NCBI RefSeq assembly: GCF_009882915.1
Contig: NZ_WTUW01000001.1
Coordinates: forward strand, 930,357 to 994,356
DNA from: Sneathiella litorea
GTDB lineage: Bacteria; Pseudomonadota; Alphaproteobacteria; Sneathiellales; Sneathiellaceae
Length of the DNA: 64,000 nucleotides
Reading direction: 5' to 3'
This document shows, piece by piece, positions 18,631 to 28,084 of this stretch (positions within the stretch are counted from its first letter, which is position 1; each line of letters opens with the position of its first letter). A model generated the notes under the pieces. The model worked only from the letters and a program-made list of their open reading frames with translations. It had not been told where the DNA came from and made no database searches. Both the position numbers and the translations under genes were made by a program.

Positions 18631-18897
18631 ATGTTTACAGAAAGTGACATAGAGGCCACCGCCGCGGATAAAGCCTCCAACCTTCGGGCGATTTTCGAGA
18701 TATTGAGCTATATTCATGCCGATGCTTTAAAGGACAATTACAAGGAACTCGGGGATCGCATTGAGTTTGCCCTCAATCTTGCCGAAGAACTCATCAAGGG
18801 CACGGCCAATACAGGCACAATGGCGGAGCAAAAGGCTGATGGAAATATAGCAATGGCGGCCGTTGCACCCATATCCGATGAAATTGGGAGCCGGTAA
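18631..18897 (+). CDS. Small hypothetical protein, 88 residues
   Basis: Start ATG 18631 is supported by GGAGAG ending 5 bases upstream; the frame is open to 18547 but without a site. The protein is mostly alpha-helical and acidic (SDIEATAADKASNLRAIFEI), with no signal, helix-turn-helix or cysteines. I do not recognise it. It lies divergent from hslV and 110 bases before hisB on the same strand, and could share a transcript with the his genes. Confidence 0.65.
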   Translation: MFTESDIEATAADKASNLRAIFEILSYIHADALKDNYKELGDRIEFALNLAEELIKGTANTGTMAEQKADGNIAMAAVAPISDEIGSR

Positions 18898-18931
18898 CGC
18901 AATCTTTCACAATTGTCATTGTCTCTAAGGC

Positions 18932-18960
18932 TTGGTTTTCTGCACTGTACCTGCTATATC
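18932..18960 (+). promoter_or_regulatory. Candidate sigma70 promoter of the his operon
   Basis: TTGGTT and TATATC with a 17-base spacer, 46 bases before the hisB start. Reasonable match to TTGACA/TATAAT. No leader-peptide attenuator with repeated His codons was seen between it and hisB. Confidence 0.4.
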
Positions 18961-19006
18961 CTCGCCAGTATTCACGCGGTAAAGTGCCCGGCTGGAAGGA
19001 TAATTC

Positions 19007-19606
19007 ATGCGCGTAGGAACGATGAAGCGGAAAACAAAGGAAACCGACATCGAGGTTGAACTCAATCTTGATGGCACGGGCGTGTATGATGTCAAGACAG
19101 GTATCGGTTTTCTCGATCATATGCTGGAGCAGCTCTCCCGTCACAGCCTGATGGACCTGAAAGTGCGGGCGGACGGCGATTTGCATATCGATTATCATCA
19201 CACAACGGAAGACACCGGCATTGCCATCGGTGAAGCATTTGCTGAAGCTCTCGGGGACCTCAAGGGTATTCGCCGTTATGCCGAGGCGCATATCCCGATG
19301 GACGAGACCCTGACCCGCGTGGCACTGGATATTTCCAAGCGGCCCTATCTGATCTGGAAAGTTGAGTTCAGCCGTGACAAGCTGGGTGAGATGGATACGG
19401 AATTGTTCAAAGAATGGTTCCAGGCCTTCGCGCAGGCAGCGGGCATTACGCTGCATGTGGAAAATCTTTACGGCACCAACAACCATCATATCGTGGAAAG
19501 TTGTTTCAAGGCATTGGCGCGGTCTTTGCGCGATGCCATTGAGATCGATCCACGCCGGGCGGACGCCGTACCTTCCACCAAGGGAACGCTCGGTCAAAGC
19601 CTCTAG
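19007..19606 (+). CDS. hisB: Imidazoleglycerol-phosphate dehydratase
   Basis: Catalyses loss of water from imidazoleglycerol phosphate, the sixth step of histidine synthesis. 199 residues, monofunctional: no N-terminal phosphatase domain as in E. coli HisB. Manganese-binding motifs are [11 protein letters not shown] and [10 protein letters not shown], both intact. Start at 19007 is backed by AAGGA about 9 bases upstream. First gene of hisB-hisH-GNAT-hisA-hisF-hisE. Confidence 0.97.
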   Translation: MRVGTMKRKTKETDIEVELNLDGTGVYDVKTGIGFLDHMLEQLSRHSLMDLKVRADGDLHIDYHHTTEDTGIAIGEAFAEALGDLKGIRRYAEAHIPMDETLTRVALDISKRPYLIWKVEFSRDKLGEMDTELFKEWFQAFAQAAGITLHVENLYGTNNHHIVESCFKALARSLRDAIEIDPRRADAVPSTKGTLGQSL

Positions 19607-19649
19607 TTTCGAATTGCCGCATTAGTCTGCGGAAGAAATTGTACCGGAT

Positions 19650-20291
19650 ATGAAGACTGTAATTATTGACTATGGTTCGGGCAACCTGCGCTCCGCCGCG
19701 AAGGCGTTTGAACGATCCAGCCGGGAAGCCGGATTGAAAATGGCGATCGAGGTGACCAGCCATCCCGCGGAGGTTGCTGCTGCTGACCGCATCGTGTTGC
19801 CGGGCGTTGGCGCCTTTCGGGCCTGCAAGAACGGTCTCCTCGCTGTCGATGGCATGGTTGAGGCCCTGCAGAAGGCGGTAATAGAAAAAGGCCGACCCTT
19901 TTTCGGTATTTGTGTCGGAATGCAGCTCATGGCGAGCCGGGGGATCGAACACGGCACGACGGAAGGGCTTGGCTGGATCGCGGGAGATGTTGTAAAACTA
20001 ACCCCGAATGATCCGGAGCTGAAAATCCCGCATATGGGGTGGAACGAGTTACAGATTGACGCGCACCATCCTTTATTCGACGGTATAGAGAGCGGTCAGC
20101 ATGCGTACTTTGTGCATAGTTATCATCTGGCGGCTCAGGACCCGGCCCATATTCTGGCGACCGTGGATTATGGCGGGCCCGTCACGGCGATTGTCGGTCG
20201 GGACAACATGATCGGCACACAATTTCATCCGGAGAAAAGCCAGGAGACGGGTCTTCAGCTGATAGCGAATTTTTTGAGATGGAATCCTTAG
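19650..20291 (+). CDS. hisH: Imidazole glycerol phosphate synthase, glutaminase subunit
   Basis: Class I glutamine amidotransferase that makes ammonia for HisF. 213 residues. The nucleophile is Cys88 in [10 protein letters not shown], with His193 and Glu195 in [10 protein letters not shown] completing the triad. The oxyanion strand is LPGVGAF. It lies 43 bases after hisB and 1 base before the GNAT gene. Confidence 0.97.
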   Translation: MKTVIIDYGSGNLRSAAKAFERSSREAGLKMAIEVTSHPAEVAAADRIVLPGVGAFRACKNGLLAVDGMVEALQKAVIEKGRPFFGICVGMQLMASRGIEHGTTEGLGWIAGDVVKLTPNDPELKIPHMGWNELQIDAHHPLFDGIESGQHAYFVHSYHLAAQDPAHILATVDYGGPVTAIVGRDNMIGTQFHPEKSQETGLQLIANFLRWNP

Positions 20292-20292
20292 A

Positions 20293-20838
20293 ATGGTAGA
20301 TAATACCAGATATATTCAACAGCCGGTCATCGAGGCAATAAAGGAATTCGACCCGGCCGATCTTGACGACCTGTGCGAAGCTGCAGAAGAAGCGATCGTT
20401 GACGGGAACGGGTTTGGCTGGCTGACTCCCCCGCGCCGCTCGGTGCAGGAGAATTTCTGGAAGGGCGTATTGATGGTCCCGGTGCGGGAGCTTTATTGCG
20501 CCCGCTTCGAAGGACGCATCGTCGGCTCTGGCCAGCTTGTGAAGCCTTTCTCGAATAACGAGGCCGGGGCCCATATTGCACAGGTCGCGACTTTCTTCAT
20601 CGCGCCTTACGCGCGCGGTCACGGCCTTGCCATCGGCCTTCTTGCGGTGATTGAGAAAAGTGCAAAGGAGCAGGGCTTCAAGATACTCGAGGTGGATGTG
20701 CGCGAAACCCAGTCTGCGGCTATCGCGCTGCTTGAAGCGAATGGCTATGAGAAATGGGCGACCAAGACGAACTATGCCTGGAACGGCGATCGTTACGTAG
20801 ACGGACATTATTACAAAAAAGAACTGGTGGAGCTGTAA
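20293..20838 (+). CDS. GNAT family N-acetyltransferase inside the his operon
   Basis: 181 residues. The acetyl-CoA-binding region is visible as [20 protein letters not shown] (motif A, R/QxxGxG/A-like), followed by [22 protein letters not shown] (motif B). Acceptor unknown. The gene starts 1 base after hisH stops and ends 5 bases before hisA starts, so it is a full member of the operon, but it replaces no histidine enzyme. A role tied to histidine or a neighbouring metabolite is inference; some alphaproteobacteria keep a GNAT here. Confidence 0.85.
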   Translation: MVDNTRYIQQPVIEAIKEFDPADLDDLCEAAEEAIVDGNGFGWLTPPRRSVQENFWKGVLMVPVRELYCARFEGRIVGSGQLVKPFSNNEAGAHIAQVATFFIAPYARGHGLAIGLLAVIEKSAKEQGFKILEVDVRETQSAAIALLEANGYEKWATKTNYAWNGDRYVDGHYYKKELVEL

Positions 20839-20843
20839 CGGCG

Positions 20844-21578
20844 ATGAACTTGTATCCGGCTATTGACCTGAAGGATGGCAACTGCGTCCGCCTGTTGCGC
20901 GGCGAAATGGACGCTGCGACAGTTTTTAATACTGACCCGGCTGATCAGGCGCGTGCCTTCAAAACAGCGGGGTTTGACCGATTGCATCTTGTAGACTTGA
21001 ATGGTGCATTCGAAGGCAAGCCGGTCAATGCGAGCGCTGTGGAAAGTATTCTGGCGGCGACAGATGCTCCAACGCAGCTAGGTGGTGGCATTCGTGATCT
21101 GGCAACCATCGGGATGTGGCTTGAAAAGGGGTTGAGCAGGGTCATTCTCGGTACGATTGCTCTTCGTAACCCGGCACTGGTGAAAGAAGCCTGCAAGACA
21201 TTTCCGGGACATATTGCCGTGGGTATTGATGCGCGGGATGGCATGGTTGCCGTGGAAGGCTGGGCGGAAACCAGTGAAACTTCCGCTCTTGATCTCGCTC
21301 GCAAGTTCGAGGATGCGGGCGTAGAGGCGATCATCTATACGGATATCGACCGCGATGGCGCGCTGCAGGGCGTGAATGTCGAGGCAACGCGCGATCTTGC
21401 CGCCGCGATTTCAATACCGGTGATTGCTTCGGGCGGGGTAGCCTCCATTGTCGATATCGAGAAACTTCTGGCTGTCGAGACAAGCGGGATTGAGGGCGTA
21501 ATCATCGGTCGCGCGCTTTATGACGGGCGGATTGATCCAGCAGCGGCGATCGAGCTTGTGAGGCGCGACAATGCTTAA
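20844..21578 (+). CDS. hisA: Phosphoribosylformimino-5-aminoimidazole carboxamide ribotide isomerase
   Basis: ProFAR isomerase, an Amadori rearrangement in histidine synthesis. 244 residues, (beta/alpha)8 barrel. The first catalytic aspartate is in [14 protein letters not shown] and the second in [12 protein letters not shown]; phosphate loops are GGGIRD and ASGGVAS. The frame extends back into the GNAT gene, but the ATG at 20844 matches family starts and follows GGAG. Overlaps hisF by 8 bases. Confidence 0.97.
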   Translation: MNLYPAIDLKDGNCVRLLRGEMDAATVFNTDPADQARAFKTAGFDRLHLVDLNGAFEGKPVNASAVESILAATDAPTQLGGGIRDLATIGMWLEKGLSRVILGTIALRNPALVKEACKTFPGHIAVGIDARDGMVAVEGWAETSETSALDLARKFEDAGVEAIIYTDIDRDGALQGVNVEATRDLAAAISIPVIASGGVASIVDIEKLLAVETSGIEGVIIGRALYDGRIDPAAAIELVRRDNA

Positions 21579-22344
21579 GGCGCGCGTCATACCCTGCCTT
21601 GACGTAAAGGACGGACGCGTTGTCAAGGGCGTCAATTTTGTTGATCTGATTGATGCGGGTGACCCGGTGGAGCAGGCGCGTATCTATGATGCGCAAGGCG
21701 CAGACGAGCTTTGCTTCCTTGATATCACCGCAACCTCTGACAATCGCGAAACGATTTACGATGTTGTGCGACGGACAGCAGAGCAATGCTTTATGCCACT
21801 CACTGTTGGCGGCGGTGTTCGCCAGGTGGAAGATGTGCGAAAACTGTTGCTGGCTGGGGCGGACAAGGTGTCGATCAATAGCGCGGCGGTCAAGCGGCCC
21901 GATTTCGTGCGGGAAGCGGCGGAACAGTTCGGCAGTCAATGTATCGTTGTTGCCATCGATGCCAAGCAGACCGGGCCAGACAAGTTTGAGATTTTTACCC
22001 ATGGCGGACGAGAGGCCACAGGCATTGATGCCATAGAGTGGGCGAAAAGGATGACGGACTACGGCGCAGGTGAAATCCTGCTGACCTCCATGGACCGTGA
22101 TGGTACGCGTTCGGGCTTTAATATCCCGCTAACCCGTGCAGTGGCTGATGCCATTCCGGTCCCGGTTATTGCCTCGGGTGGTGTCGGTGCGCTTGAACAT
22201 CTCGCAGAAGGCATTCGCGACGGACATGCGACAGCGGTACTTGCGGCCTCGATCTTTCATTTTGGCGAATTCACGATCAAAGAGGCGAAAGAGGCGATGC
22301 GCGACGCCGGCATTGCGGTTCGGCTGGAAGAGGACATGGCATGA
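21571..22344 (+). CDS. hisF: Imidazole glycerol phosphate synthase, cyclase subunit
   Basis: Uses ammonia from HisH to turn PRFAR into imidazoleglycerol phosphate and AICAR. 257 residues, barrel fold. Catalytic Asp11 is in [16 protein letters not shown], and the second aspartate is in [14 protein letters not shown]. Starts inside the end of hisA and its stop overlaps the hisE start by 4 bases. Confidence 0.97.
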   Translation: MLKARVIPCLDVKDGRVVKGVNFVDLIDAGDPVEQARIYDAQGADELCFLDITATSDNRETIYDVVRRTAEQCFMPLTVGGGVRQVEDVRKLLLAGADKVSINSAAVKRPDFVREAAEQFGSQCIVVAIDAKQTGPDKFEIFTHGGREATGIDAIEWAKRMTDYGAGEILLTSMDRDGTRSGFNIPLTRAVADAIPVPVIASGGVGALEHLAEGIRDGHATAVLAASIFHFGEFTIKEAKEAMRDAGIAVRLEEDMA

Positions 22345-22697
22345 GCAAGGATGATTTAGGTGGCCTGGACAGACTTTTCGCGACTGTGGCAGCACGAAAA
22401 GGCGGTGATCCGGCTCAGTCCTACACGGCAAAGCTTTACACAAAAGGGAGTGCAAAGATTGCCCAGAAAGTGGGCGAGGAAGCGGTCGAGCTCGCCATTG
22501 CTGCTGCGCTAGAGGATCGCGATGAGATTATTTCGGAGAGTGCGGACCTCCTCTATCATTTAAGTGTTCTCTGGGCGAATGCGGATGTTGACCCTGCCGA
22601 TATCTATGCCAAATTAGAAGCGCGTGAAGGTCAGTCGGGCCTTGCGGAGAAGGCGGCGCGAAAGAATGATGGAGAAAAGAAAAATGGCCTACGATAA
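22341..22697 (+). CDS. hisE: Phosphoribosyl-ATP pyrophosphatase
   Basis: Second step of histidine synthesis: removes pyrophosphate from PR-ATP. 118 residues, all-alpha MazG-like fold with the metal site in [13 protein letters not shown] and [12 protein letters not shown]. Separate from HisI, which is not in this window. Its last 14 bases overlap the HIT gene. Confidence 0.95.
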   Translation: MSKDDLGGLDRLFATVAARKGGDPAQSYTAKLYTKGSAKIAQKVGEEAVELAIAAALEDRDEIISESADLLYHLSVLWANADVDPADIYAKLEAREGQSGLAEKAARKNDGEKKNGLR

Positions 22698-23061
22698 CGA
22701 CAATGTATTTGCCAAAATACTGAGAGGCGAAATTCCGAACACAACTGTTTATGAGGATGAGAGCGTTCTTGCGTTCAACGATATTGCGCCCAGAACACCT
22801 GTCCATGTGCTGGTAATCCCAAAACGCCCCTATATCGATATGGATGATTTCGTTCTTAATGGCGCGCCCGAAGAAGTCAGCAATTTCTTCTCGAAGGTTG
22901 TCGAGATTACGCATCAGCTTGGCCTTCGTGAGGATGGTTACAGGCTGGTTGCCAATACGGGTAAGAATTCAGGCCAGCTGGTGCCGCATTTCCATATTCA
23001 TATCATGTCTGGCAAGCCACTTGGAGAGGCGGGCATGACGGAAGGAATGACGGGCGACTGA
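22684..23061 (+). CDS. HIT family nucleotide-binding hydrolase (HinT-like)
   Basis: 125 residues with the histidine triad PHFHIHIM (His102, His104, His106). Such proteins hydrolyse nucleoside phosphoramidates and similar adenylates in the cytoplasm. Preferred start is ATG 22684, preceded by GGAGAAAAG; a longer frame from 22624 runs inside hisE. Position after hisE is common in alphaproteobacteria. Ends exactly at the border of the convergent cyclase gene. Confidence 0.92.
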   Translation: MAYDNDNVFAKILRGEIPNTTVYEDESVLAFNDIAPRTPVHVLVIPKRPYIDMDDFVLNGAPEEVSNFFSKVVEITHQLGLREDGYRLVANTGKNSGQLVPHFHIHIMSGKPLGEAGMTEGMTGD

Positions 23062-24780
23062 TCAGACCGTGAAGTAAGGCAGGCGCCGGGCGTCTTTAAC
23101 AATATAAATGCCGAGCGGTTCAACACGTCCGCGTATGTCCACGCTTTCATGGCGCAATTCTGAAAAATCATCTTCCGCAAATTTTGCTACCTTGTCTGAA
23201 AAAATTAGCTGGCTGGCGTATTCCTTGGTCAAGGATTCGAGACGGCTTGCGGTGTTGACCGGGTCGCCGATTGCGGTGATCGACGTGGCGCTGCCATAGC
23301 CCATTTGACCGACGATGACCTGCCCGACATGTATACCGATCCCTATTTTAAGCGGTGAGGGTAGATCCGTTTTGAGGTTCTCGTTCATTATTTCAAGCTC
23401 ATTGGCCATCGACCGGGCGGCGTTTAAGGCCATGCGGCTGGCGGTTTTGCTATTTTCGCTCAGGCCGAATAGCGCCATGACGCCATCCCCGATGAATTTA
23501 TCCAGATGTCCGCCATTTTCCTCAATTGCTTCACCCATATGGCGGAAATACTGGTTGATTACGAACACCACGTCATAGGGAAGTTTTTGCTCGGAAAATT
23601 TGGTGAAGGCCCGCAAGTCAGCGAACAGGATTGCGATTTCCCTTTCCTGCCCCTGTAGATAGGCGGGTTGATTGAAAGCCTGTCGCACAGTCGCGGTTGT
23701 CGGCAAAAGCGGGATAACGGACACATCGCCGGTCGGAACGCTCTGGCAGGCGAGGCGGGTTCCCTCCGGTGCACCTACGCGGCGAAGCACGGCAATTTCC
23801 TTGTCACTTGGCGGGTTCAGTTTATCCCACCCCTCCATAATACGGACGCGACAGGTGGAACAACGTCCGCGTCCACCGCAGACCGACGCATGAGGAATAT
23901 TACCCAACTGGCTTGCTTCCAGAATGGAAAGGCCTGGCGCCGCAAGAACAATTTTTTCATCCGGATAAGTAATGGCATTAACTTTGCGACGCCGAAAACG
24001 GATGGTCCAGTAAAGTCGGCTGAGGATAAGGACTCCAAGCGCCGCAAACATCACGAGAAAACCGATATCCCGCGTTGTATAAGCCCAGCCGATGAGATCT
24101 GGCGGTAAGTCAAGGCGGGCGAAAAAGGCATCGCGCCAGTCCGCATCCGCGAACAACCGTTCCACTTCATTCGCCCCATTGATGAAGCCGCTCAGCGAGA
24201 TAACAGGCAGGATCAGTGCAAGACTATAAAGGAGTGAAAATTTCTTTTCATACCAAGGCTTTAGCCGGAGCCAGAAATGTATGCCGAGACAGCCATGTAT
24301 CCAGGCAACAATCAGGGCGATACTTTGCAGCAAGGCAAGGGTTGGTGTCGCTACCCACAGGCTGAACAGTACAAATGTATAGCTGTCTTCAAGGCCATAA
24401 ATTTCATGGGCAACGCGGGTGCCAATGATATGGAGGATAACGAGGGGTGGAATGAAAAGCCCAAGGGTGATTTGCAGGATGTCCTTGCCCGATAGGCGGC
24501 GGTACGACCGATGCCGGAGCAGCTTGTAGAATACCAGGGCAATATGAAGGCTTATGGCACCGAGTAACAGGATCGTGCCGGGAACACTCCGCCATAGAGC
24601 GAGGAAAATGTCCCGACCGACCTCCATGGCGTTAAGTGAGATCAGCCCCAGCGCGTGATTGAGAAGATGCCCGGTTAGAAACACCATCAGAATAACGCCG
24701 CTTGCCAGTCGGATCCGGTCCGGCCGAAGGGCTATTCGGATCGACGATGCTACTCGCTTTAGGCCCTGTGGTCTTTCCAT
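23062..24780 (-). CDS. CyaC-like redox-sensing adenylate cyclase (6TM heme domain + 2Fe-2S ferredoxin + cyclase)
   Basis: 572 residues in three parts. First, six membrane helices with histidines in separate helices (His38/42, His79, His117, His162/168), the layout of diheme-b anchors of succinate dehydrogenase. Second, a ferredoxin domain with Cys301, Cys307, Cys310 and Cys345 (CGGRGRCSTC then RLACQS). Third, a class III cyclase domain with metal aspartates in LFADLRAF and KFIGDGVM and NTASRLE in the transition-state site. The same domain set is known from Sinorhizobium meliloti CyaC, a diheme, 2Fe-2S adenylate cyclase that responds to the quinone pool. Cyclic AMP synthesis under quinone redox control is the likely role. 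Confidence 0.9.
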   Translation of the reverse strand: MERPQGLKRVASSIRIALRPDRIRLASGVILMVFLTGHLLNHALGLISLNAMEVGRDIFLALWRSVPGTILLLGAISLHIALVFYKLLRHRSYRRLSGKDILQITLGLFIPPLVILHIIGTRVAHEIYGLEDSYTFVLFSLWVATPTLALLQSIALIVAWIHGCLGIHFWLRLKPWYEKKFSLLYSLALILPVISLSGFINGANEVERLFADADWRDAFFARLDLPPDLIGWAYTTRDIGFLVMFAALGVLILSRLYWTIRFRRRKVNAITYPDEKIVLAAPGLSILEASQLGNIPHASVCGGRGRCSTCRVRIMEGWDKLNPPSDKEIAVLRRVGAPEGTRLACQSVPTGDVSVIPLLPTTATVRQAFNQPAYLQGQEREIAILFADLRAFTKFSEQKLPYDVVFVINQYFRHMGEAIEENGGHLDKFIGDGVMALFGLSENSKTASRMALNAARSMANELEIMNENLKTDLPSPLKIGIGIHVGQVIVGQMGYGSATSITAIGDPVNTASRLESLTKEYASQLIFSDKVAKFAEDDFSELRHESVDIRGRVEPLGIYIVKDARRLPYFTV

Positions 24781-24797
24781 CCGGTATGCCTTAGTTT

Positions 24798-25796
24798 TTA
24801 GACGACGGCCAGCTTCTGTTGTAACAGCTTTTTCAGATCTGCCGTCGGTCGGGCGCCATAATGACTGATAACCTCCGCCGCCGCCATGGCACCAATTCGC
24901 CCGCTCATGGCGAGATCATGACCGTTGGTAAGGCCATAGAGGAAGCCGGCTGCAAAAAGATCGCCCGCGCCCGTGGTGTCGACAACGTCAATATCAGTAT
25001 CCGCCGGGATGGCATGGGCTTCCGACCCCTTAACAATGACGGAACCTTTTTCACTACGGGTCAGGCAGGCTATCTCGACCTGTCCACGCACCGTATCCAG
25101 GGCTTCATCAAATCTCTGCGTTTCATAGAGGGATTTGATTTCATCTTCATTGGCGAAGAGAATGTCGACACCGCCCTTGATAAACTCCTGAAATTCCGTG
25201 CGATAGCGATCGACGCAGAAGCTGTCAGAGAGGGTAAGCGAGACCCGTTGCCCCGCGTCATGGGAAATTTCGGCCGCTTTGCGAAATGCCTGCTTGCCGT
25301 TCTCGGGGTCCCACAGATAGCCTTCCATATAAGTCACCTTGGAGGCGGCGATGATCTCCGGGTCAATGTCTTCCGGCCCCAGCTCTATGCAAGCGCCGAG
25401 ATAGGTATTCATCGTGCGGTGCGCATCCGGTGTCACGAGAATGAGGCTACGGGCCGTTGCGGCGCCGTTTGTCGATTTCGCGGTTTCGAAGGTGACCCCC
25501 GCAGCGCGGATATCATGGCTGAAAATATCGCCGAGCTGATCATCGCGGACCTTGCCGATATAGGCACATTTTCCGCCGAGAGAGGCGACACCTGCCGCCG
25601 TATTTCCCGCAGACCCTCCCGACATTTCAATTGCCGACTGCATCTTCGCATAGAGCTCTTCGGCACGGGCCTTATCGATTAGGTTCATCGAATTCTTCGT
25701 CAGGTTTTCTGTCGCCAGAAAGGCGTCATCCGCTTTACTGATCACATCGACAATGGCATTGCCAATACAGGTTGTGTCAAACATCCGCTTCGTCAT
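24798..25796 (-). CDS. PfkB family carbohydrate/adenosine kinase
   Basis: Ribokinase fold, 332 residues from MTKRMFDTTCIGNAIVDVIS. The anion hole and catalytic aspartate lie in DTTGAGDLFAAGFLYG. The N-terminal glycine-rich part is MSGGSAGNTAAGVASLGG. The sequence fits adenosine kinase-like members common in alphaproteobacteria, which would phosphorylate adenosine to AMP, but a sugar or other nucleoside cannot be excluded. The frame is open to 25856; the ATG at 25796 after GGGA is preferred. It is 17 bases upstream of the cyclase on the same strand, so the two may be cotranscribed. Confidence 0.88.
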   Translation of the reverse strand: MTKRMFDTTCIGNAIVDVISKADDAFLATENLTKNSMNLIDKARAEELYAKMQSAIEMSGGSAGNTAAGVASLGGKCAYIGKVRDDQLGDIFSHDIRAAGVTFETAKSTNGAATARSLILVTPDAHRTMNTYLGACIELGPEDIDPEIIAASKVTYMEGYLWDPENGKQAFRKAAEISHDAGQRVSLTLSDSFCVDRYRTEFQEFIKGGVDILFANEDEIKSLYETQRFDEALDTVRGQVEIACLTRSEKGSVIVKGSEAHAIPADTDIDVVDTTGAGDLFAAGFLYGLTNGHDLAMSGRIGAMAAAEVISHYGARPTADLKKLLQQKLAVV

Positions 25797-25894
25797 ACTA
25801 TTCCCGCTCGTTACTCCGGTATCGGGCGAGTATAGTCTTTGCGGCTGCCGGAGCAAGAACGCTTTGCGTCGTGTTGCGAATTAGGAGATTAGAG

Positions 25895-27316
25895 ATGACG
25901 GATTTGGTAAAAATGACGGCAACGGAGGTTGTCGGCCTTCTGAAAAAGGGGAAAGTATCCCCGAGCGAGCTTCTCGACGCCTCCGAAACGCGGATTAAGG
26001 AGACGGACGGTACTGTTAATGCGATGCCGATTTTGTGCTTCGATCGTGCGCGGGCCCATGCGGCGAAGCTGGAAAACGAAAATCCCGCAGATCGCTCGAA
26101 GACGCATCTCCATGGCCTTCCCATTGCGATAAAGGACCTGACACCTGTCAAGGATGTGCGGTTCACCTCCGGTTCCCCAATTTTTGCCGACCGCATTGCC
26201 GACTATTCCGATGTGATGGTCGAGCGGCTGGAGGAGCGGGGCGGTATTGTCATTGGCAAATCAAACACGCCGGAATTTGGTGCGGGCGGCCAGACCTTTA
26301 ATGAGGTTTTTGGCACGACCAAGAATCCCTGGAATACGGAGCTGACACCGGCTGGATCCTCTGGGGGGGCCGCAGTAGCGCTGGCCTCGGGGCAGGTCTG
26401 GCTGGCACAGGGAAGCGATTTGGGAGGTAGTCTGCGTACCCCGGCTAGTTTTACCGGTGTTGTGGGCTTGCGTCCGTCGCCAAAGAGAGTGGCGCATGGT
26501 CCCTTGCGCCTTCCCTTCGCGACCTATCCGGTGGAGGGGCCAATGGCCCGAAATGTTCCAGATACAGCGTTGCTTCTTGATATGATGGCTGGGTCGCACA
26601 TCCTCGATCCGGGCAGTCTGCCAGCACCTGAAACCTCCTATGTGGATAGCCTGAAGGATATCCCTAAATTTGGTCGCATTGCTTACAGCCCTGATCTCGG
26701 TCAATGTCCTGTTGATCCGGAAGTAGCCGAGATATGCGCGAAAGCGGCGGCGGACTTCATGCGATATTGTGAGGGTGTCGATGAAGCTTGCCCCGACCTT
26801 CATGATGCCGAGGAGATTTTCCAGACCCTGCGCGCGCAACTTTTTATTGCCAACCATGCGCCGCTCCTTGCAGAACATCGCGACAAGCTCAAGCCGGAAG
26901 TTATCTGGAATATCGAAAAGGGCGCGAAACTTAACGCTGGTGACATTGGAGCGGCACAGCGGGCGCAGGGCGATCTGTACCAGCGGGTTGTTCAATTTTT
27001 CTCGAAGTACGACTTTTTGCTGACACCGGCGGCAATCGTCCCCGCCTTTCCTCATAAATTACGCTATGTTGAGGAAGTTAACGGCGTCAAGTTTGACAAC
27101 TACATGTCCTGGCTAGCGCTACCTTCCATGATCACGGTAACCAACTGCCCGGCCATATCAATCCCTTGCGGGTTCACAAAAAGTGGTCTTCCCGTGGGAT
27201 TGCAGATCGTGGGACCAAATGCGCGCGAAGACCGGGTACTTCAGGCGGCCTATGCGTTTGAACGCGACCATGACTTTGCGTCGCAGGTGCCGATTGATCC
27301 GATTACACCGGCATAA
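25895..27316 (+). CDS. Amidase signature family hydrolase
   Basis: 473 residues. The Ser-cisSer-Lys triad can be read: Lys in GLPIAIKDLTPV, and the serine pair in the glycine/serine-rich core TPAGSSGGAAVALASG and GSDLGGSLRTPASF. Hydrolyses or transfers an amide; exact substrate unknown. Its gene context has no gatB, so GatA is unlikely. Start ATG 25895 follows GGAG by 7 bases; the upstream open frame from 25772 covers the divergent kinase start and is ignored. No signal peptide. Confidence 0.9.
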   Translation: MTDLVKMTATEVVGLLKKGKVSPSELLDASETRIKETDGTVNAMPILCFDRARAHAAKLENENPADRSKTHLHGLPIAIKDLTPVKDVRFTSGSPIFADRIADYSDVMVERLEERGGIVIGKSNTPEFGAGGQTFNEVFGTTKNPWNTELTPAGSSGGAAVALASGQVWLAQGSDLGGSLRTPASFTGVVGLRPSPKRVAHGPLRLPFATYPVEGPMARNVPDTALLLDMMAGSHILDPGSLPAPETSYVDSLKDIPKFGRIAYSPDLGQCPVDPEVAEICAKAAADFMRYCEGVDEACPDLHDAEEIFQTLRAQLFIANHAPLLAEHRDKLKPEVIWNIEKGAKLNAGDIGAAQRAQGDLYQRVVQFFSKYDFLLTPAAIVPAFPHKLRYVEEVNGVKFDNYMSWLALPSMITVTNCPAISIPCGFTKSGLPVGLQIVGPNAREDRVLQAAYAFERDHDFASQVPIDPITPA

Positions 27317-27397
27317 ACCCTAAAAATCTTGCACCGGAGTCAGGTAACGCTTACATGAACCGAAGTATTTTCGATTTAACAAGCAAGAGGGCGCATT

Positions 27398-28084
27398 TTG
27401 TTTTCTGCAATTAGCAAGGCCGTTGGGCAACTGGATGACAAAGCATTTCGTTCTGTTCTTTTGAAAGCCCTGGCTCTGACGGCCGGCATCTTCATTCTTG
27501 TCGGTTTTGGCGCGTCGGAGGCATTTTCGCTCGTCCCCGAATTCGAGTATGGCTGGCTTAATACGGCGATCAGTTTTCTTGCCGGGCTCGGCTTTCTGCT
27601 CGGCGGGTTTTTTCTTTTCCCACTGGTAATCAGTGCCCTGATCGGACTGTTTCTGGATGATATATCCGATGCGGTCGAGAAAAAGCACTATCCACAGGAT
27701 GATCCGGCGCATGATATTCCGATCCTGTCGAGTATCTGGGATGCAGTTAAATTTCTCGCGCTAGTCATCGCCTGCAATATCATTGTACTGCCACTCTATT
27801 TCATCCCGGTCATTAATCTTTTTGTCTACTACCTGCTGAACGGCTATCTGATCTCTCGGGAATATTTCCAGATGGTGGCGATCCGCCATCATGATATGGA
27901 AGAAGTGGCTCGGCTTCGCAAGACTAACGCCTCTGAGCTTTATCTGATGGGTATAGTGATTGCCTTTACTCTGACCATTCCGATCCTCAATCTGGTCGCC
28001 CCGATTATCGCGACAGCGGCAATGGTTCATCTATACAAAAAGCGGGTCGGAAGCAAACCCAAGAGCCGGGAATTGGTTACCTGA
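27398..28084 (+). CDS. EI24-domain (CysZ-like) membrane protein
   Basis: 228 residues with four or more hydrophobic segments and the EI24/CysZ-type pattern (FLFPLVISALIGLFLDDISDAVE, then IPVINLFVYYLLNGYLISREYF). CysZ transports sulfate, but this broad family includes many proteins of unknown role, and no cysteine-synthesis gene is nearby. Start is TTG 27398 after AAGAGGG. Its stop overlaps the next ATG (TGATG), so it is coupled to the lipoprotein gene. Confidence 0.8.
   Translation: MFSAISKAVGQLDDKAFRSVLLKALALTAGIFILVGFGASEAFSLVPEFEYGWLNTAISFLAGLGFLLGGFFLFPLVISALIGLFLDDISDAVEKKHYPQDDPAHDIPILSSIWDAVKFLALVIACNIIVLPLYFIPVINLFVYYLLNGYLISREYFQMVAIRHHDMEEVARLRKTNASELYLMGIVIAFTLTIPILNLVAPIIATAAMVHLYKKRVGSKPKSRELVT

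Noticed and set aside
24861-25682. 273-residue plus-strand frame
   Set aside because: Antisense to the PfkB kinase, whose motifs are intact; no domain in the shadow.
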